This document shows positions 37,995-47,362 of a stretch of 64,000 nt of DNA, in pieces. The first letter of the stretch is position 1. The number at the start of each line of letters is the position of its first letter. Made by a program: the position numbers and the translations under genes. The notes beneath the pieces were generated by a model, which ran no database searches, had not been told where the DNA came from, and saw nothing but the letters and a program-made list of their open reading frames with translations. The stretch lies in contig CP132905.1 of NCBI GenBank assembly GCA_031446165.1, positions 868,001 through 932,000 of the forward strand, in the 5' to 3' direction. The DNA is from Arsenophonus sp031446165. Its GTDB lineage: Bacteria > Pseudomonadota > Gammaproteobacteria > Enterobacterales > Enterobacteriaceae.

Positions 37995-39287
37995 TCATGC
38001 TTTATTTTTACTTAATGCTTGCATATCCGTTTGAGTATAAATTAGAGACGGTTTGGATTCCCTTTCTATTACCATTTTATTAATTAATACCTTTTCTACA
38101 TTTTTCATGGACGGTAAATCATACATTGTTTCTAACAAAATTATTTCTACAATAGAACGTAAACCACGGGCTCCTGTTTTTTTTGCCATGGCTTTCTTAG
38201 CAATTGCTTTTAATGCTTTATTATCAAATTCAAGATTTACTCCTTCCATTTCAAAAAGTGTTTGATATTGCCTAATTAATGCATTTTTTGGTTTTGTTAA
38301 TATTTTGATTAACATTTCTTCATTTAATTCATGAACAGTAGTTATAACAGGTAAACGACCAATAAATTCAGGAATTAAACCAAACTTAATCAAATCTTCT
38401 GGTTCTACTTGAGCAAATAAATGACTTTCTATTAATTTATCATCCAATTTACCTTTTATTTCAGCGGAAAAACCAATACTTGAATGTATATTCAACCGGT
38501 GAGCAATTATTTTATCAAGACCTGAAAAAGCTCCTCCACAAATAAAAAGAATTTTAGATGTATCAACTTGCAAATATTCTTGTTGTGGGTGTTTCCTCCC
38601 CCCTTTCGGGGGTACCGCAGCAATTGTGCCTTCAATCAGCTTAAGTAACGCTTGTTGCACTCCTTCTCCTGAAACATCTCGTGTGATAGATGGATTATCA
38701 GATTTACGGGATATTTTATCAATTTCATCAATATATATTATACCACGTTGTGCTTTCTCTATATCTAAATCACATTTTTGCAATAGTTTTTGAATAATGT
38801 TTTCAACGTCTTCTCCAACATATCCAGCTTCTGTTAATGTTGTTGCATCAGCCATAGCAAATGGCACATTTAGATAACGTGCTAAAGTTTCTGCTAGTAA
38901 AGTTTTACCAGTTCCGGTTGGTCCAATAAGTAAAACATTACTTTTATTTAATTCTACTGCAGCATTAAGTTTTTTATCAAATACATGTTCTAACCGTTTA
39001 TAATGATTATAAACTGCCACAGCTAATACTTTTTTAGCGTTTGATTGACCAATAACATAATTATCAAGATGACGATAAATTTCATGTGGTGTAGGCAATG
39101 TACTACGTGCATGATTGAATGAAATGTCTTGAATTTCTTCTTTAAGAATATCATTACATAACTCCACACATTCATTACAAATATAAACTGACGAACCAGC
39201 AATTAATTTACGCACTTCATGCTGACTTTTGTTACAAAAAGAACAGTAAAGTAACTTTTCTGAACTTTCTTTTTGTTTATTAGTCAT
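37995..39287 (-). CDS. clpX: ClpX, ATPase subunit of the ClpXP protease
   Basis: Unfoldase that feeds ClpP. The 430 residues from the chosen start compare with 424. I start at MTNKQKESSEKLLYCSF (39287), matching E. coli MTDKRKDGSGKLLYCSF; an ATG five codons upstream is less likely. Zinc cysteines are at 15, 18, 37 and 40. Walker A GPTGTGKT, Walker B IIYIDEIDKIS, the pore loop GYVGEDVEN and the ClpP-docking IGF loop (SSIGFSAE) are intact. Downstream of clpP with a 117-base gap; they probably share a transcript. Confidence 0.98.
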   Translation of the reverse strand: MTNKQKESSEKLLYCSFCNKSQHEVRKLIAGSSVYICNECVELCNDILKEEIQDISFNHARSTLPTPHEIYRHLDNYVIGQSNAKKVLAVAVYNHYKRLEHVFDKKLNAAVELNKSNVLLIGPTGTGKTLLAETLARYLNVPFAMADATTLTEAGYVGEDVENIIQKLLQKCDLDIEKAQRGIIYIDEIDKISRKSDNPSITRDVSGEGVQQALLKLIEGTIAAVPPKGGRKHPQQEYLQVDTSKILFICGGAFSGLDKIIAHRLNIHSSIGFSAEIKGKLDDKLIESHLFAQVEPEDLIKFGLIPEFIGRLPVITTVHELNEEMLIKILTKPKNALIRQYQTLFEMEGVNLEFDNKALKAIAKKAMAKKTGARGLRSIVEIILLETMYDLPSMKNVEKVLINKMVIERESKPSLIYTQTDMQALSKNKA

Positions 39288-39404
39288 TAAAAATAGCCCC
39301 ACTATTAAATAAAAAGCATCATTTCAGATTCAAAAAATTGTACCATAATAATTATTAATGTAATGTTTTATGATATCAGATATACCATTATTCATCTGAA
39401 TAAA

Positions 39405-40031
39405 TTACATACGATTAAAATAAATTTTATCTATCAAACCATAAACTACTGCTTCTTCTGCAGATAAAAAATGATCTCTTTCAGTATCATGTTCTATATC
39501 TTTAATTTTTTTACCTGTATGTTTTGCCATTAGTTTATTAATGCGTGATTTAATAGTTAAAATTTCTGCAGCATGAATTGCAATATCTGAAGCTTGCCCT
39601 TGAAATCCCCCTAACGGTTGATGTATCATGATACGTGCATTAGGCAAACAAAAACGTTTTCCTTTAGTTCCAGCAGCTAATAAAAATGCACCCATCGAGC
39701 ATGCCTGCCCCATACAAAGTGTACTAACATCAGGTTTAATAAATTGCATGGTATCATAAATTGACATGCCTGCAGTAATAACCCCACCAGGTGAATTAAT
39801 ATAAAGATATATATCTTTATCAGAGTTTTCTGCTTCTAAAAAAAGCATTTGGGCAACCACTAAATTTGCCATATATTCTTCAAGCGTCCCTGTCAAAAAA
39901 ATAATTCTTTCTTTTAATAATCTTGAATAAATATCATAAGAGCGTTCACCACGTGAAGTTTGTTCGATAACCATAGGCAACAATAATGCCATATTTTGAA
40001 CAAATTGATTGTTGTTGTTATGATATGACAT
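39405..40031 (-). CDS. clpP: ClpP, peptidase subunit of ClpXP
   Basis: Serine peptidase forming a tetradecameric chamber. The 208 residues compare with 207, including the short propeptide. The catalytic Ser112 is in CMGQACSMGAFLL (the residue before it is Cys where E. coli has Ala), His137 in RIMIHQPLGG, and the Asp in RDHFLSAEEA. A strong GGAGG ribosome site lies five bases before the ATG. In E. coli tig precedes clpP; here only a relic is left far upstream. Confidence 0.98.
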   Translation of the reverse strand: MSYHNNNNQFVQNMALLLPMVIEQTSRGERSYDIYSRLLKERIIFLTGTLEEYMANLVVAQMLFLEAENSDKDIYLYINSPGGVITAGMSIYDTMQFIKPDVSTLCMGQACSMGAFLLAAGTKGKRFCLPNARIMIHQPLGGFQGQASDIAIHAAEILTIKSRINKLMAKHTGKKIKDIEHDTERDHFLSAEEAVVYGLIDKIYFNRM

Positions 40032-40453
40032 TTTGCCTCCACATTATGAATTACTGTATCATACAAACGATCAAATACTTTTTAAGTAACAATACGAAAA
40101 ACTAACCATTAAACTATCTCATAAAGATCATAATATAACAATTATGAATAACAAAAATAAAATTATAAGAAAACATGTAAACAATCATATAAGTTTTTTA
40201 ATAATTAAGCATTTTTTAAAAAAGAAATTTTTTATTTCCTAATGAATTTACAAAAGAATTTATTAAAAATATTATATAATACTGAATGGCTAATTCGAGT
40301 TCATGATTATTTTGCATAAAAATTGATCTGTAAAAATTTAATTTTTTGTATATTCTATATAAATATGTATTTTTATATACCTCACAACTCATTTATTAAT
40401 TATAAAAATATTGATTTAAAATATTGCATTAAAAATGTATTTTTTATATTTCT

Positions 40454-40471
40454 CCTGCTTTTAAAAGCAGG
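40454..40471. repeat. Perfect 18-base palindrome
   Basis: CCTGCTTTTAAAAGCAGG is its own reverse complement. It has more G and C than anything within several hundred bases. No T-run follows on either side, so it is not a standard terminator. It could be a protein-binding site or a leftover hairpin. Confidence 0.6.
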
Positions 40472-40933
40472 TATAAATGTATTAAACTTTATTTAATTAT
40501 ATACATATTTTTTATTATTGAGAATACATATTATATTTCGTGATTATGAATACAGTCTATATTCATTGATATTAAATCATAAAAATATTTTTATTATTGA
40601 TCATTTTATTTTTATGAGAAACTATATTTATATACATCTGCAAATTCAAATAAAAATATATTCTTTAATAGTGTTAAAAAATCAACTCTTAACAAATATT
40701 AATAATACTAATTCTGATATACATTTATATTATTTACTAAATTTTATAATATAAAATCATTAATTAAAAATTAAATAACAATTTTAAGATTAGTATATTA
40801 ATCTAGTAATTTATGAAAAATATAAAAAAAATAACAAAATATAAAAAATAAAAATTACTAATTTGCATAAACAAAATCAAATAAAAAAGACTTATTTAAT
40901 ATTGATTTTTTTTGAATATCATTCATTACTTTC

Positions 40934-40969
40934 ATTATCACTAATACTTTAATTATCACTAATAGTTTA
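40934..40969. repeat. 18-base tandem duplication
   Basis: Two adjacent 18-base units (ATTATCACTAATACTTTA and the same with one C-to-G change) in noncoding DNA, again pointing to slippage. Confidence 0.7.
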
Positions 40970-41831
40970 ACTCTTTATTTTTTTAAAACTTGTTAATTTG
41001 TTAATTTAATCCTAATCTCTTAAAAGATTAATAATGATTTTTAATTTATTGTAAGCAATAATTTATTTATTTTATTGCTTCTAACTAATTTAAATTAAAA
41101 TTTAAATAAAAAACAAACTTCATAAATCTAAAAAAACAAATACTAAAAAACATTTTTTAATAATTTCATTTAAATGTTAGCAAGATAATTCTATATATTC
41201 TTTAAAAAATTACTATTCATCATACAAATTTTAATATCTTTTATTAAAAAGTTTTTTAATCATATGTAAGATTAAGATATACAAACAGATATTTATTAAA
41301 TATTAATATCTTTACATAAAGATATATCTATGAATTTTTTCTAACATTTTTTAATTTATATTTTATATTTTTATACACTTTATTTATATAAACTTTTAAT
41401 AAAATAATTAAAAAATTTTTCTAAAAATTGATATAAAAAAACAATATTTTTATAATACATAAAACATATTTTTTATTACTTTTTTAAAATTATTAATAAT
41501 TAATTTATTAAAATTTATCTAAAATCAACTACAAACAAAATTATATTGTACATAACTATTTATTTTTATTTATTTTTTCTTCTTTACCTACTCATATAAC
41601 CTTCAAGTACACAATAAAAATTTTTTTTATTCTTATATTTAAAAAAAATAATTAACATTTAACAAATAAACGTTACTATAAAACATTTTTTCTTCTTTAA
41701 ATGTTTTTAGATAATATTTATTCTAATTTTCTAGCATTTTTTATATTAACAATACTAATTAAATATAAAAAATTTTACTAAATCTTGCAAAACTTCTTTA
41801 TTTTTTCGAAATTATTCTTTCTAAGAGATTG

Positions 41832-41930
41832 CTCAATTTTTAAAAATTTGTAAAAGATTTTAATTTTTAAAAAATTTTTACGTATCGTTTACTAAATGTT
41901 TTTTATCATGCTTACATACTTTTACGATAT
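41832..41930 (-). pseudogene. tig: Relic of tig (trigger factor), N-terminal part
   Basis: Minus strand between bolA and clpP, where enterobacteria have tig. One frame reads KYVSMIKNI, recalling RKGKVPMNIV of trigger factor. Directly after it, with a shift, comes KRYVKIF, a stop, KLKSFTNF, which matches [20 protein letters not shown] in R, Y, L, S, N and F. The piece lies at the distance from bolA expected for residues 45-80. The ribosome-binding FRK signature itself is broken by a stop. Confidence 0.45.
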
Positions 41931-42248
41931 TATTAAAATTAAAATTAAAAATAATGAAAACATATTAAAGATCTAACTATTTAAAAAATACTTATTTTTT
42001 ATTGGATATTTATTGAAATACTTATTATATGTGCTTTAATAAAAATATTGTTCATTACTAAAATAATAATAACTTGTAGTTATTAGTTTTTATATTACCA
42101 TTATTTTTAATGTAATTTTATTTCTTATAACTATAAAATTAAATTTATCATAACTGTCATCAAACTAAAAAACAAATTAAAAATACGTAATGTAAATGTA
42201 TATAAAATAATGCTCAATAAAAGTTGTTACTGATAAAAACTGAATTTA

Positions 42249-42273
42249 ATTTTAGTATACTAAAATAGTATAC
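42249..42273 (-). terminator. Overlapping palindromes behind bolA
   Basis: TAGTATAC occurs at 42266-42273 and its complement GTATACTA at 42255-42262, giving an eight-pair hairpin with a three-base loop in the bolA transcript. It overlaps an 18-base palindrome at 42249-42266. It starts 35 bases past the bolA stop. The T-run after it is poor, so termination is a guess. Confidence 0.35.
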
Positions 42274-42307
42274 ATTATATAAAAAAATTAACCATATAAA
42301 AAATAAG

Positions 42308-42643
42308 TTAACTTATCTTTTTTAAACAAGGAATGGAAAAATTTTTTATATTATATTGATATCTTTTCCACTCAATTGGCGTATAAGTATGTATTTCTAA
42401 TGCATGAACACCATTAGATAATTCTTCTTCTAAAAGAAGATATACAATTCTATGACGTTTTAATAATTTTTGTTGAATAAATTTTTCTGTAACTAAAATA
42501 ATTTTAAAATGAGTTTCCATATTTTTAGAAAAATTATGTTTCATACTCTCATCTTTAACTACTAGATAAACAGGCAAAAAAAAAGTCGTAAGTTTAGTTT
42601 TAATTTTTGTGGAAATATTATTTATATTAGACATATGATTCAT
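42308..42643 (-). CDS. bolA: BolA family protein
   Basis: Small protein that works with monothiol glutaredoxins in iron-sulfur handling and, in E. coli, affects cell shape as a regulator. The 111 residues compare with 105. The core DESMKHNFSKNMETHFKIIL and RHRIVYLLLEEEL, with VHALEIHTYTPIEW, matches BolA, including the conserved His of the HNF and THFK parts. The N terminus is a few residues longer; a start at the second Met (42634) is equally possible. It stands in the E. coli order between cyo and the tig place. The C-terminal tail differs. Confidence 0.92.
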   Translation of the reverse strand: MNHMSNINNISTKIKTKLTTFFLPVYLVVKDESMKHNFSKNMETHFKIILVTEKFIQQKLLKRHRIVYLLLEEELSNGVHALEIHTYTPIEWKRYQYNIKNFSIPCLKKIS

Positions 42644-43497
42644 AATTATGCATAAAAATTTTTAATGAACACTTTTTTATTTATCAATTTTATTTAATTA
42701 TATATTAATAATAATGTCAGTCGACTTGTAGTATTATAAAACAAAAATATAAAAATTAAAATAAATTTTTATCAAAAAAAGGGTAAATTCAATATTTTTT
42801 TAAAAAAAATAAAAATATTAATCAAAAACAACAAAAAATAAAAATCTAAAACTGCCAACATAAAAGATCATAAAAATGAAAAATATATCGCTATATCTCA
42901 ATATTTTTTATTTTTATTTCAAATAATCTCCATTCAATGTTCTTCTAAATATATAATTTTATTATAATGAACATTATTATTCAATAATACAAAATATTGC
43001 ATCTAATATGATCTATTAATTGAAATATTGTTACGACAAAATATAAAGAAATTCGAAAAATAACATTTTTGTATTGCATGTACATTAAAAAAAATCTAAT
43101 GTATCGATAGCTAATAAAAAAATTATATTAATATAATAAAATATAAAACTCATATAAAAAATACCAATGAGGATATTTATGAAATTTTAAATTTAGATAA
43201 TTTATTTTATAATAAAAATAATATAAAAAATAACGTATAATAAAATATTAATCACGATTAATCACCAACATTTTCAAAAAAATGCATATTTAAATATAAT
43301 GTTCAAGATTAATATCAAATATACAAAATAAAACATTTAAAATATGCTTATTAAAAATAAAAATAATTATGTCGAATATCCTTATTAAATTGAATAAATA
43401 TAGTCATAATTTTATTTTATTATCATAAAATTCATTATCATTTCGTTAAAAAAATAAAAAATAAATCAGTATAATTTCTAAGATCGAGGGCGCCTGA
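42644..43497. other. Spacer bolA-cyoA
   Basis: 854 AT-rich bases between divergent bolA and cyoA. E. coli has yajG and ampG here. I found no remains. The last 15 bases before cyoA (GATCGAGGGCGCCTG) are strikingly GC-rich and hold its ribosome site. Confidence 0.5.
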
Positions 43498-44415
43498 ATG
43501 GGAGTTAAAAAATATAAAAAAGGCATTAAAATTATCTCATTAATTACTTTTTTTTCTATGCTTACTGGTTGCAATATAACATTAATGGATCCCAAAGGGA
43601 CAATCAGTATTGAACAAAAAAAACTCATAATAACATCGCTTACTTTAATGCTAATTATTGTCATTCCAGTAATTCTTATGACTATTTTTTTTGCAATAAA
43701 ATATCGTGAAAACAATAAATATACCGCTTATCAACCAAATTGGGATAAATCAAATAAGATTGAATTATGTTGTTGGGCAATTCCTGTTGGTATTATTTTT
43801 ATTCTCGCAATCATTACATGGAAAACTACTCATACATTAGATCCTTATAAACCACTCATCAACAAAAAAAATCCTATTACTATTCAAGTAATCGCTAGTG
43901 ATTGGAAATGGATATTTATTTATCCAGAAAAAAATATAGCCACTGTTAATGAAATTGCTTTTCCTACAAATGTACCAATCAACTTTAAAGTAACATCAGC
44001 TTCAGTAATGAATTCTTTTTTTATTCCTGCTTTGGGTAGTCAAATTTATGCCATGGCAGGAATGCAAAGTAAATTGCATCTAATAGCTAATAAACCTGGA
44101 ATCTATAAAGGGTTTTCATCCAGTTACAGTGGTCATGGATTTTCAGATATGAAATTTAATGTCATTGCAACCATTGATACCAAAAATTTTGAAAAATGGA
44201 TTGAAAAAGTAAAAAAATCCAAAAAAAAACTAAATACTATATCTCAGTTGAATGAACTAGTGCAACCAAGCTACAATGTAGGTGTAACTTACTTTTCTAA
44301 TGTAAAAGTAAATTTATACGAAGATATTATATCAAAATTTGGACATACAAATCACATTAAGAATACTCATTATATCATAAATCCTAAAAAGCATTCTTTG
44401 CAGAAAAATCAATAA
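43498..44415 (+). CDS. cyoA: Cytochrome bo3 ubiquinol oxidase subunit II
   Basis: Subunit II of the proton-pumping quinol oxidase in the inner membrane. The 305 residues compare with 315; the His-rich tail of E. coli is mostly lost. A lipoprotein signal with lipobox LTGC (Cys25) is followed by two membrane segments and the cupredoxin-like domain (IQVIASDWKWIFIYPE; NSFFIPALGSQIYAMAGM). As in quinol oxidases the copper ligands are absent. GAGG lies eight bases before the ATG, and a TATAAT at 43470-43475 may be the -10 of the operon promoter. First gene of cyoABCDE. Confidence 0.97.
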   Translation: MGVKKYKKGIKIISLITFFSMLTGCNITLMDPKGTISIEQKKLIITSLTLMLIIVIPVILMTIFFAIKYRENNKYTAYQPNWDKSNKIELCCWAIPVGIIFILAIITWKTTHTLDPYKPLINKKNPITIQVIASDWKWIFIYPEKNIATVNEIAFPTNVPINFKVTSASVMNSFFIPALGSQIYAMAGMQSKLHLIANKPGIYKGFSSSYSGHGFSDMKFNVIATIDTKNFEKWIEKVKKSKKKLNTISQLNELVQPSYNVGVTYFSNVKVNLYEDIISKFGHTNHIKNTHYIINPKKHSLQKNQ

Positions 44416-44428
44416 AGGAATAAATAAT

Positions 44429-46405
44429 ATGTTCGGTAAATTAACAATTGATGCAATTCCTTTTCATGAACCAATCATTATAATAACTCTTATTTTTGCG
44501 TTACTAACTGGTCTTCTTATCTTAGGAATTATCACCTATTATAAAAAATGGAAGTGGCTTTGGAATGAATGGTTAACCACCGTAGATCACAAAAAAATTG
44601 GTATAATGTACATTATTACTGCAATGATAATGTTGCTTCGGGGTTTTGCAGATGCAATCATGATGCGCACCCAACAAGCATTAGTTTCATCTGGTGAATC
44701 TGGTTTTTTAACACCACATCATTATGATCAAATATTTACTGCTCATGGGGTAATAATGATTTTTTTTATGGCAACACCTTTTGTTATAGGCCTAATGAAT
44801 TTAATAGTACCATTACAAATTGGTGCCAGAGATGTAGCATTTCCATCCCTAAATTCTATTAGTTTTTGGTTATTTGTTGTTGGTGTAATATTAATTAACT
44901 TATCATTAGGAATAGGTGAATTTGCACAAACAGGTTGGCTAGCATATCCTCCATTATCCGAAAAAGAATATAATCCTGGAGTTGGAGTAGATTATTGGAT
45001 ATGGAGTTTACAAATATCTGGCATTGGAACTACACTTACAGGGATTAATTTTTTTACAACCATTGTACGCATGCGCGCTACTGGTATGACAATGATGAAG
45101 ATGCCTGTTTTTACCTGGACAGCACTTTGTACCAATGTGTTAATTATTGCAGCATTTCCTATTTTAACAGTAACAATTGGACTTTTAACATTAGATCGAT
45201 ACCTAGATACTCACTTTTTTACTAATGATTTTGGTGGAAATATGATGATGTATGTTAATTTAATTTGGGCTTGGGGGCATCCAGAAGTTTACATATTAAT
45301 ATTACCTGCTTTTGGAATATTTTCTGAAGTGACAGCGACATTTTGTAAAAAACGTTTATTTGGTTATACATCCCTTGTATGGGCGACAATTGTTATTACT
45401 ATAATGTCATTTGTAGTATGGTTACATCATTTTTTTACTATGGGTTCAGGAGCAAACGTCAATGCATTTTTTGGTATCGCTACTATGATTATTGCCATTC
45501 CCACTGGAGTGAAAATATTTAATTGGTTATTTACCATGTATCGTGGACGCATTCAATACAAAACACCAATGTTATGGACTATTAGTTTTATAATTACATT
45601 CTCTATTGGGGGGATGACTGGGGTACTTCTAGCTGTTCCAGGTATAAATTTTATATTACATAACAGTTTATTTTTAATCGCTCATTTTCATAATGTAATT
45701 ATTGGTGGAGTTGTTTTTGGTTGTTTTGCTGGAATGACATATTGGTTTCCAAAAGCATTTGGTTTCACATTAAATGAAAAATGGGGAATGCGTGCTTTTT
45801 GGTTATGGATTACTGGTTTTTTTATTGGTTTTATGCCACTATATATACTAGGATTTATGGGGATGACCCGTAGATTAAGCCAAAATATTGATCCACAATA
45901 TCAATTTATGCTCATAATAGCTGTTATTGGAACTACACTTATTGGCATGGGAATATTATCTCAAATCATTCAAATAATTATAAGTATTATTGATCGTAAA
46001 AAAAATTATGATTTTACTGGAGATCCATGGAATGGGCGTACTCTAGAATGGTCAATATCATCTCCTGCACCTTTTTACAATTTTGCTATAATACCAAAAA
46101 TTAATACACGTGACGCTTGGTGGGATACAAAAGAAAAAAATCTTTCTTATAAAACACAAAAAATATATAAACCAATTCATATGCCAAAAAATACTTCTAT
46201 AGGTTTCATTATCTTAATATTTTCTTTAACTTTAGGTTTTGCTATGGTCTGGCATATTTGGTATTTAGTGATAATTGGATGTATTGGTATTATGCTAACG
46301 TGGATTGCTAAAACATTTGATGAAAATACTACTTATTATATCCCTGTAAATAAAATTAAACAAATTGAAAATTTGTATCATAATAAAATAAAAAATAGGT
46401 CTTAA
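44429..46405 (+). CDS. cyoB: Cytochrome bo3 ubiquinol oxidase subunit I
   Basis: Catalytic subunit that carries haem b, haem o3 and CuB, reduces oxygen and pumps protons. The 658 residues compare with 663. The metal ligands are all visible: His106 in AHGVIMIF, His and Tyr in WGHPEVYILILP, the His pair in WLHHFFTMG, and two His in IAHFHNVIIGG. About fifteen hydrophobic segments. It begins 13 bases after cyoA with a GGA ribosome site. With CyoE (haem O) and HemH the cell can build a complete oxidase, so it respires oxygen. Confidence 0.99.
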   Translation: MFGKLTIDAIPFHEPIIIITLIFALLTGLLILGIITYYKKWKWLWNEWLTTVDHKKIGIMYIITAMIMLLRGFADAIMMRTQQALVSSGESGFLTPHHYDQIFTAHGVIMIFFMATPFVIGLMNLIVPLQIGARDVAFPSLNSISFWLFVVGVILINLSLGIGEFAQTGWLAYPPLSEKEYNPGVGVDYWIWSLQISGIGTTLTGINFFTTIVRMRATGMTMMKMPVFTWTALCTNVLIIAAFPILTVTIGLLTLDRYLDTHFFTNDFGGNMMMYVNLIWAWGHPEVYILILPAFGIFSEVTATFCKKRLFGYTSLVWATIVITIMSFVVWLHHFFTMGSGANVNAFFGIATMIIAIPTGVKIFNWLFTMYRGRIQYKTPMLWTISFIITFSIGGMTGVLLAVPGINFILHNSLFLIAHFHNVIIGGVVFGCFAGMTYWFPKAFGFTLNEKWGMRAFWLWITGFFIGFMPLYILGFMGMTRRLSQNIDPQYQFMLIIAVIGTTLIGMGILSQIIQIIISIIDRKKNYDFTGDPWNGRTLEWSISSPAPFYNFAIIPKINTRDAWWDTKEKNLSYKTQKIYKPIHMPKNTSIGFIILIFSLTLGFAMVWHIWYLVIIGCIGIMLTWIAKTFDENTTYYIPVNKIKQIENLYHNKIKNRS

Positions 46406-46407
46406 TA

Positions 46408-47022
46408 ATGTTAACAAACTTAATTAGCAAAAAAGCAAATATTTATACAAATCATGAACATTACAACAGTGAAACAAAAATATTTGGCTTTTGGATTTAT
46501 TTAATGAGTGATCTAATTTTGTTTGCTTGTCTTTTTGCTACATATTTTGTATTAGTTAAAAACGTTGCAGGAGGGCCAACAGGAAAAGAAATTTTTAAAA
46601 TTAATTTTGTACTAAAAGAAACTCTACTTTTATTATCTAGTAGTTTGACATACGCATTTGTAATGTTTTCCATGCATAAAAAAAACATAAATCACGTGAA
46701 ATTATGGTTGTTTATTACTTTTGCATTAGGTCTAATTTTTATAAATATGGAACTTCATGAATTCCATCAATTAATTGCTCATGGTTATGGGCCTAATAAA
46801 AGCGCATTTTTATCTGCTTTCTTTACATTAATCGGCACACACGGAGTTCATATAAGTTTTGGTTTAGGATGGATTATTATAATGTTAATCCATATTTCAT
46901 ATCGTGGGCTAACTATAATTAATAAAACACGTTTACACTGCTTAAGTCTTTTTTGGCATTTTTTAGATATCATTTGGATTCTGATATTCAGTTTTGTATA
47001 TCTATATGGAGCAATCACATGA
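46408..47022 (+). CDS. cyoC: Cytochrome bo3 ubiquinol oxidase subunit III
   Basis: Structural membrane subunit without redox centres. The 204 residues equal E. coli. Five hydrophobic segments are visible, with the family signatures FGFWIYLMSDLILFACLFATY, GPNKSAFLSAFFTLIGTHG and LFWHFLDIIWI. It starts two bases after the cyoB stop, and its own stop overlaps the cyoD start (ATGA), so the operon is tightly coupled. Confidence 0.98.
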   Translation: MLTNLISKKANIYTNHEHYNSETKIFGFWIYLMSDLILFACLFATYFVLVKNVAGGPTGKEIFKINFVLKETLLLLSSSLTYAFVMFSMHKKNINHVKLWLFITFALGLIFINMELHEFHQLIAHGYGPNKSAFLSAFFTLIGTHGVHISFGLGWIIIMLIHISYRGLTIINKTRLHCLSLFWHFLDIIWILIFSFVYLYGAIT

Positions 47023-47354
47023 ACAATGTTTCAATTCTAGGATGTTTAAAGGGCAAACAAGTCAGCATTAAAACATATCTCATAGGTTTTATATCATCTA
47101 TAATTTTAACAATTATCCCATTTTTGATGGTCATCAATAATACTACATCTCATAGTAATATTGTTTTAACTATCATTATTACAGGAATAACTCAAATCTT
47201 AATACATTTTGTTTATTTTTTACATATACATACTACATCAAATAAAAACTGGAATATCATAGCTTTACTATTTACTATAACAATTATTGCTATTATAGTA
47301 ATAGGTTCTATGTGGATAATGTATAATTTAAATATAAATATGTTACTAGATTAA
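47019..47354 (+). CDS. cyoD: Cytochrome bo3 ubiquinol oxidase subunit IV
   Basis: Small membrane subunit thought to help assembly of the CuB centre. The 111 residues from the chosen start compare with 109. I start at MNNVSILGCLKGKQ (47019), which overlaps the cyoC stop in ATGA as in related operons; the frame is open 22 codons further up but that part lies inside cyoC. Three hydrophobic helices, with the family motif TQILIHFVYFLHI in the second. Confidence 0.95.
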   Translation: MNNVSILGCLKGKQVSIKTYLIGFISSIILTIIPFLMVINNTTSHSNIVLTIIITGITQILIHFVYFLHIHTTSNKNWNIIALLFTITIIAIIVIGSMWIMYNLNINMLLD

Positions 47355-47362
47355 AACTTCAT

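Larger units (their letters stand above)
40032..42307. other. Long spacer clpP-bolA, former tig place
   Basis: 2,276 AT-rich bases. E. coli has tig (1,299 bases) in this interval on the minus strand of this window. A relic of its N-terminal third is readable at 41832-41930. A stretch at 40270-40317 (NNHELELAIQYYI) faintly recalls the TF C terminus (NKEL, then LEEQAVEAVL), but the spacing is too long. The palindrome at 40454-40471, a tandem repeat at 40934-40969 and a hairpin at 42249-42273 are listed separately. A 78-codon frame at 40518 is not credible. Confidence 0.5.

Noticed and set aside
40518..40754. 78-codon open frame, plus strand, between clpP and bolA
   Set aside because: Composition is that of the spacer (I, Y, L, N, H), no recognisable motif, opposite to the direction of the tig remains.
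43446..43715. Open frame on the minus strand across the start of cyoA
   Set aside because: Antisense shadow of a certain gene; hydrophobic only because the opposite strand encodes a membrane protein.
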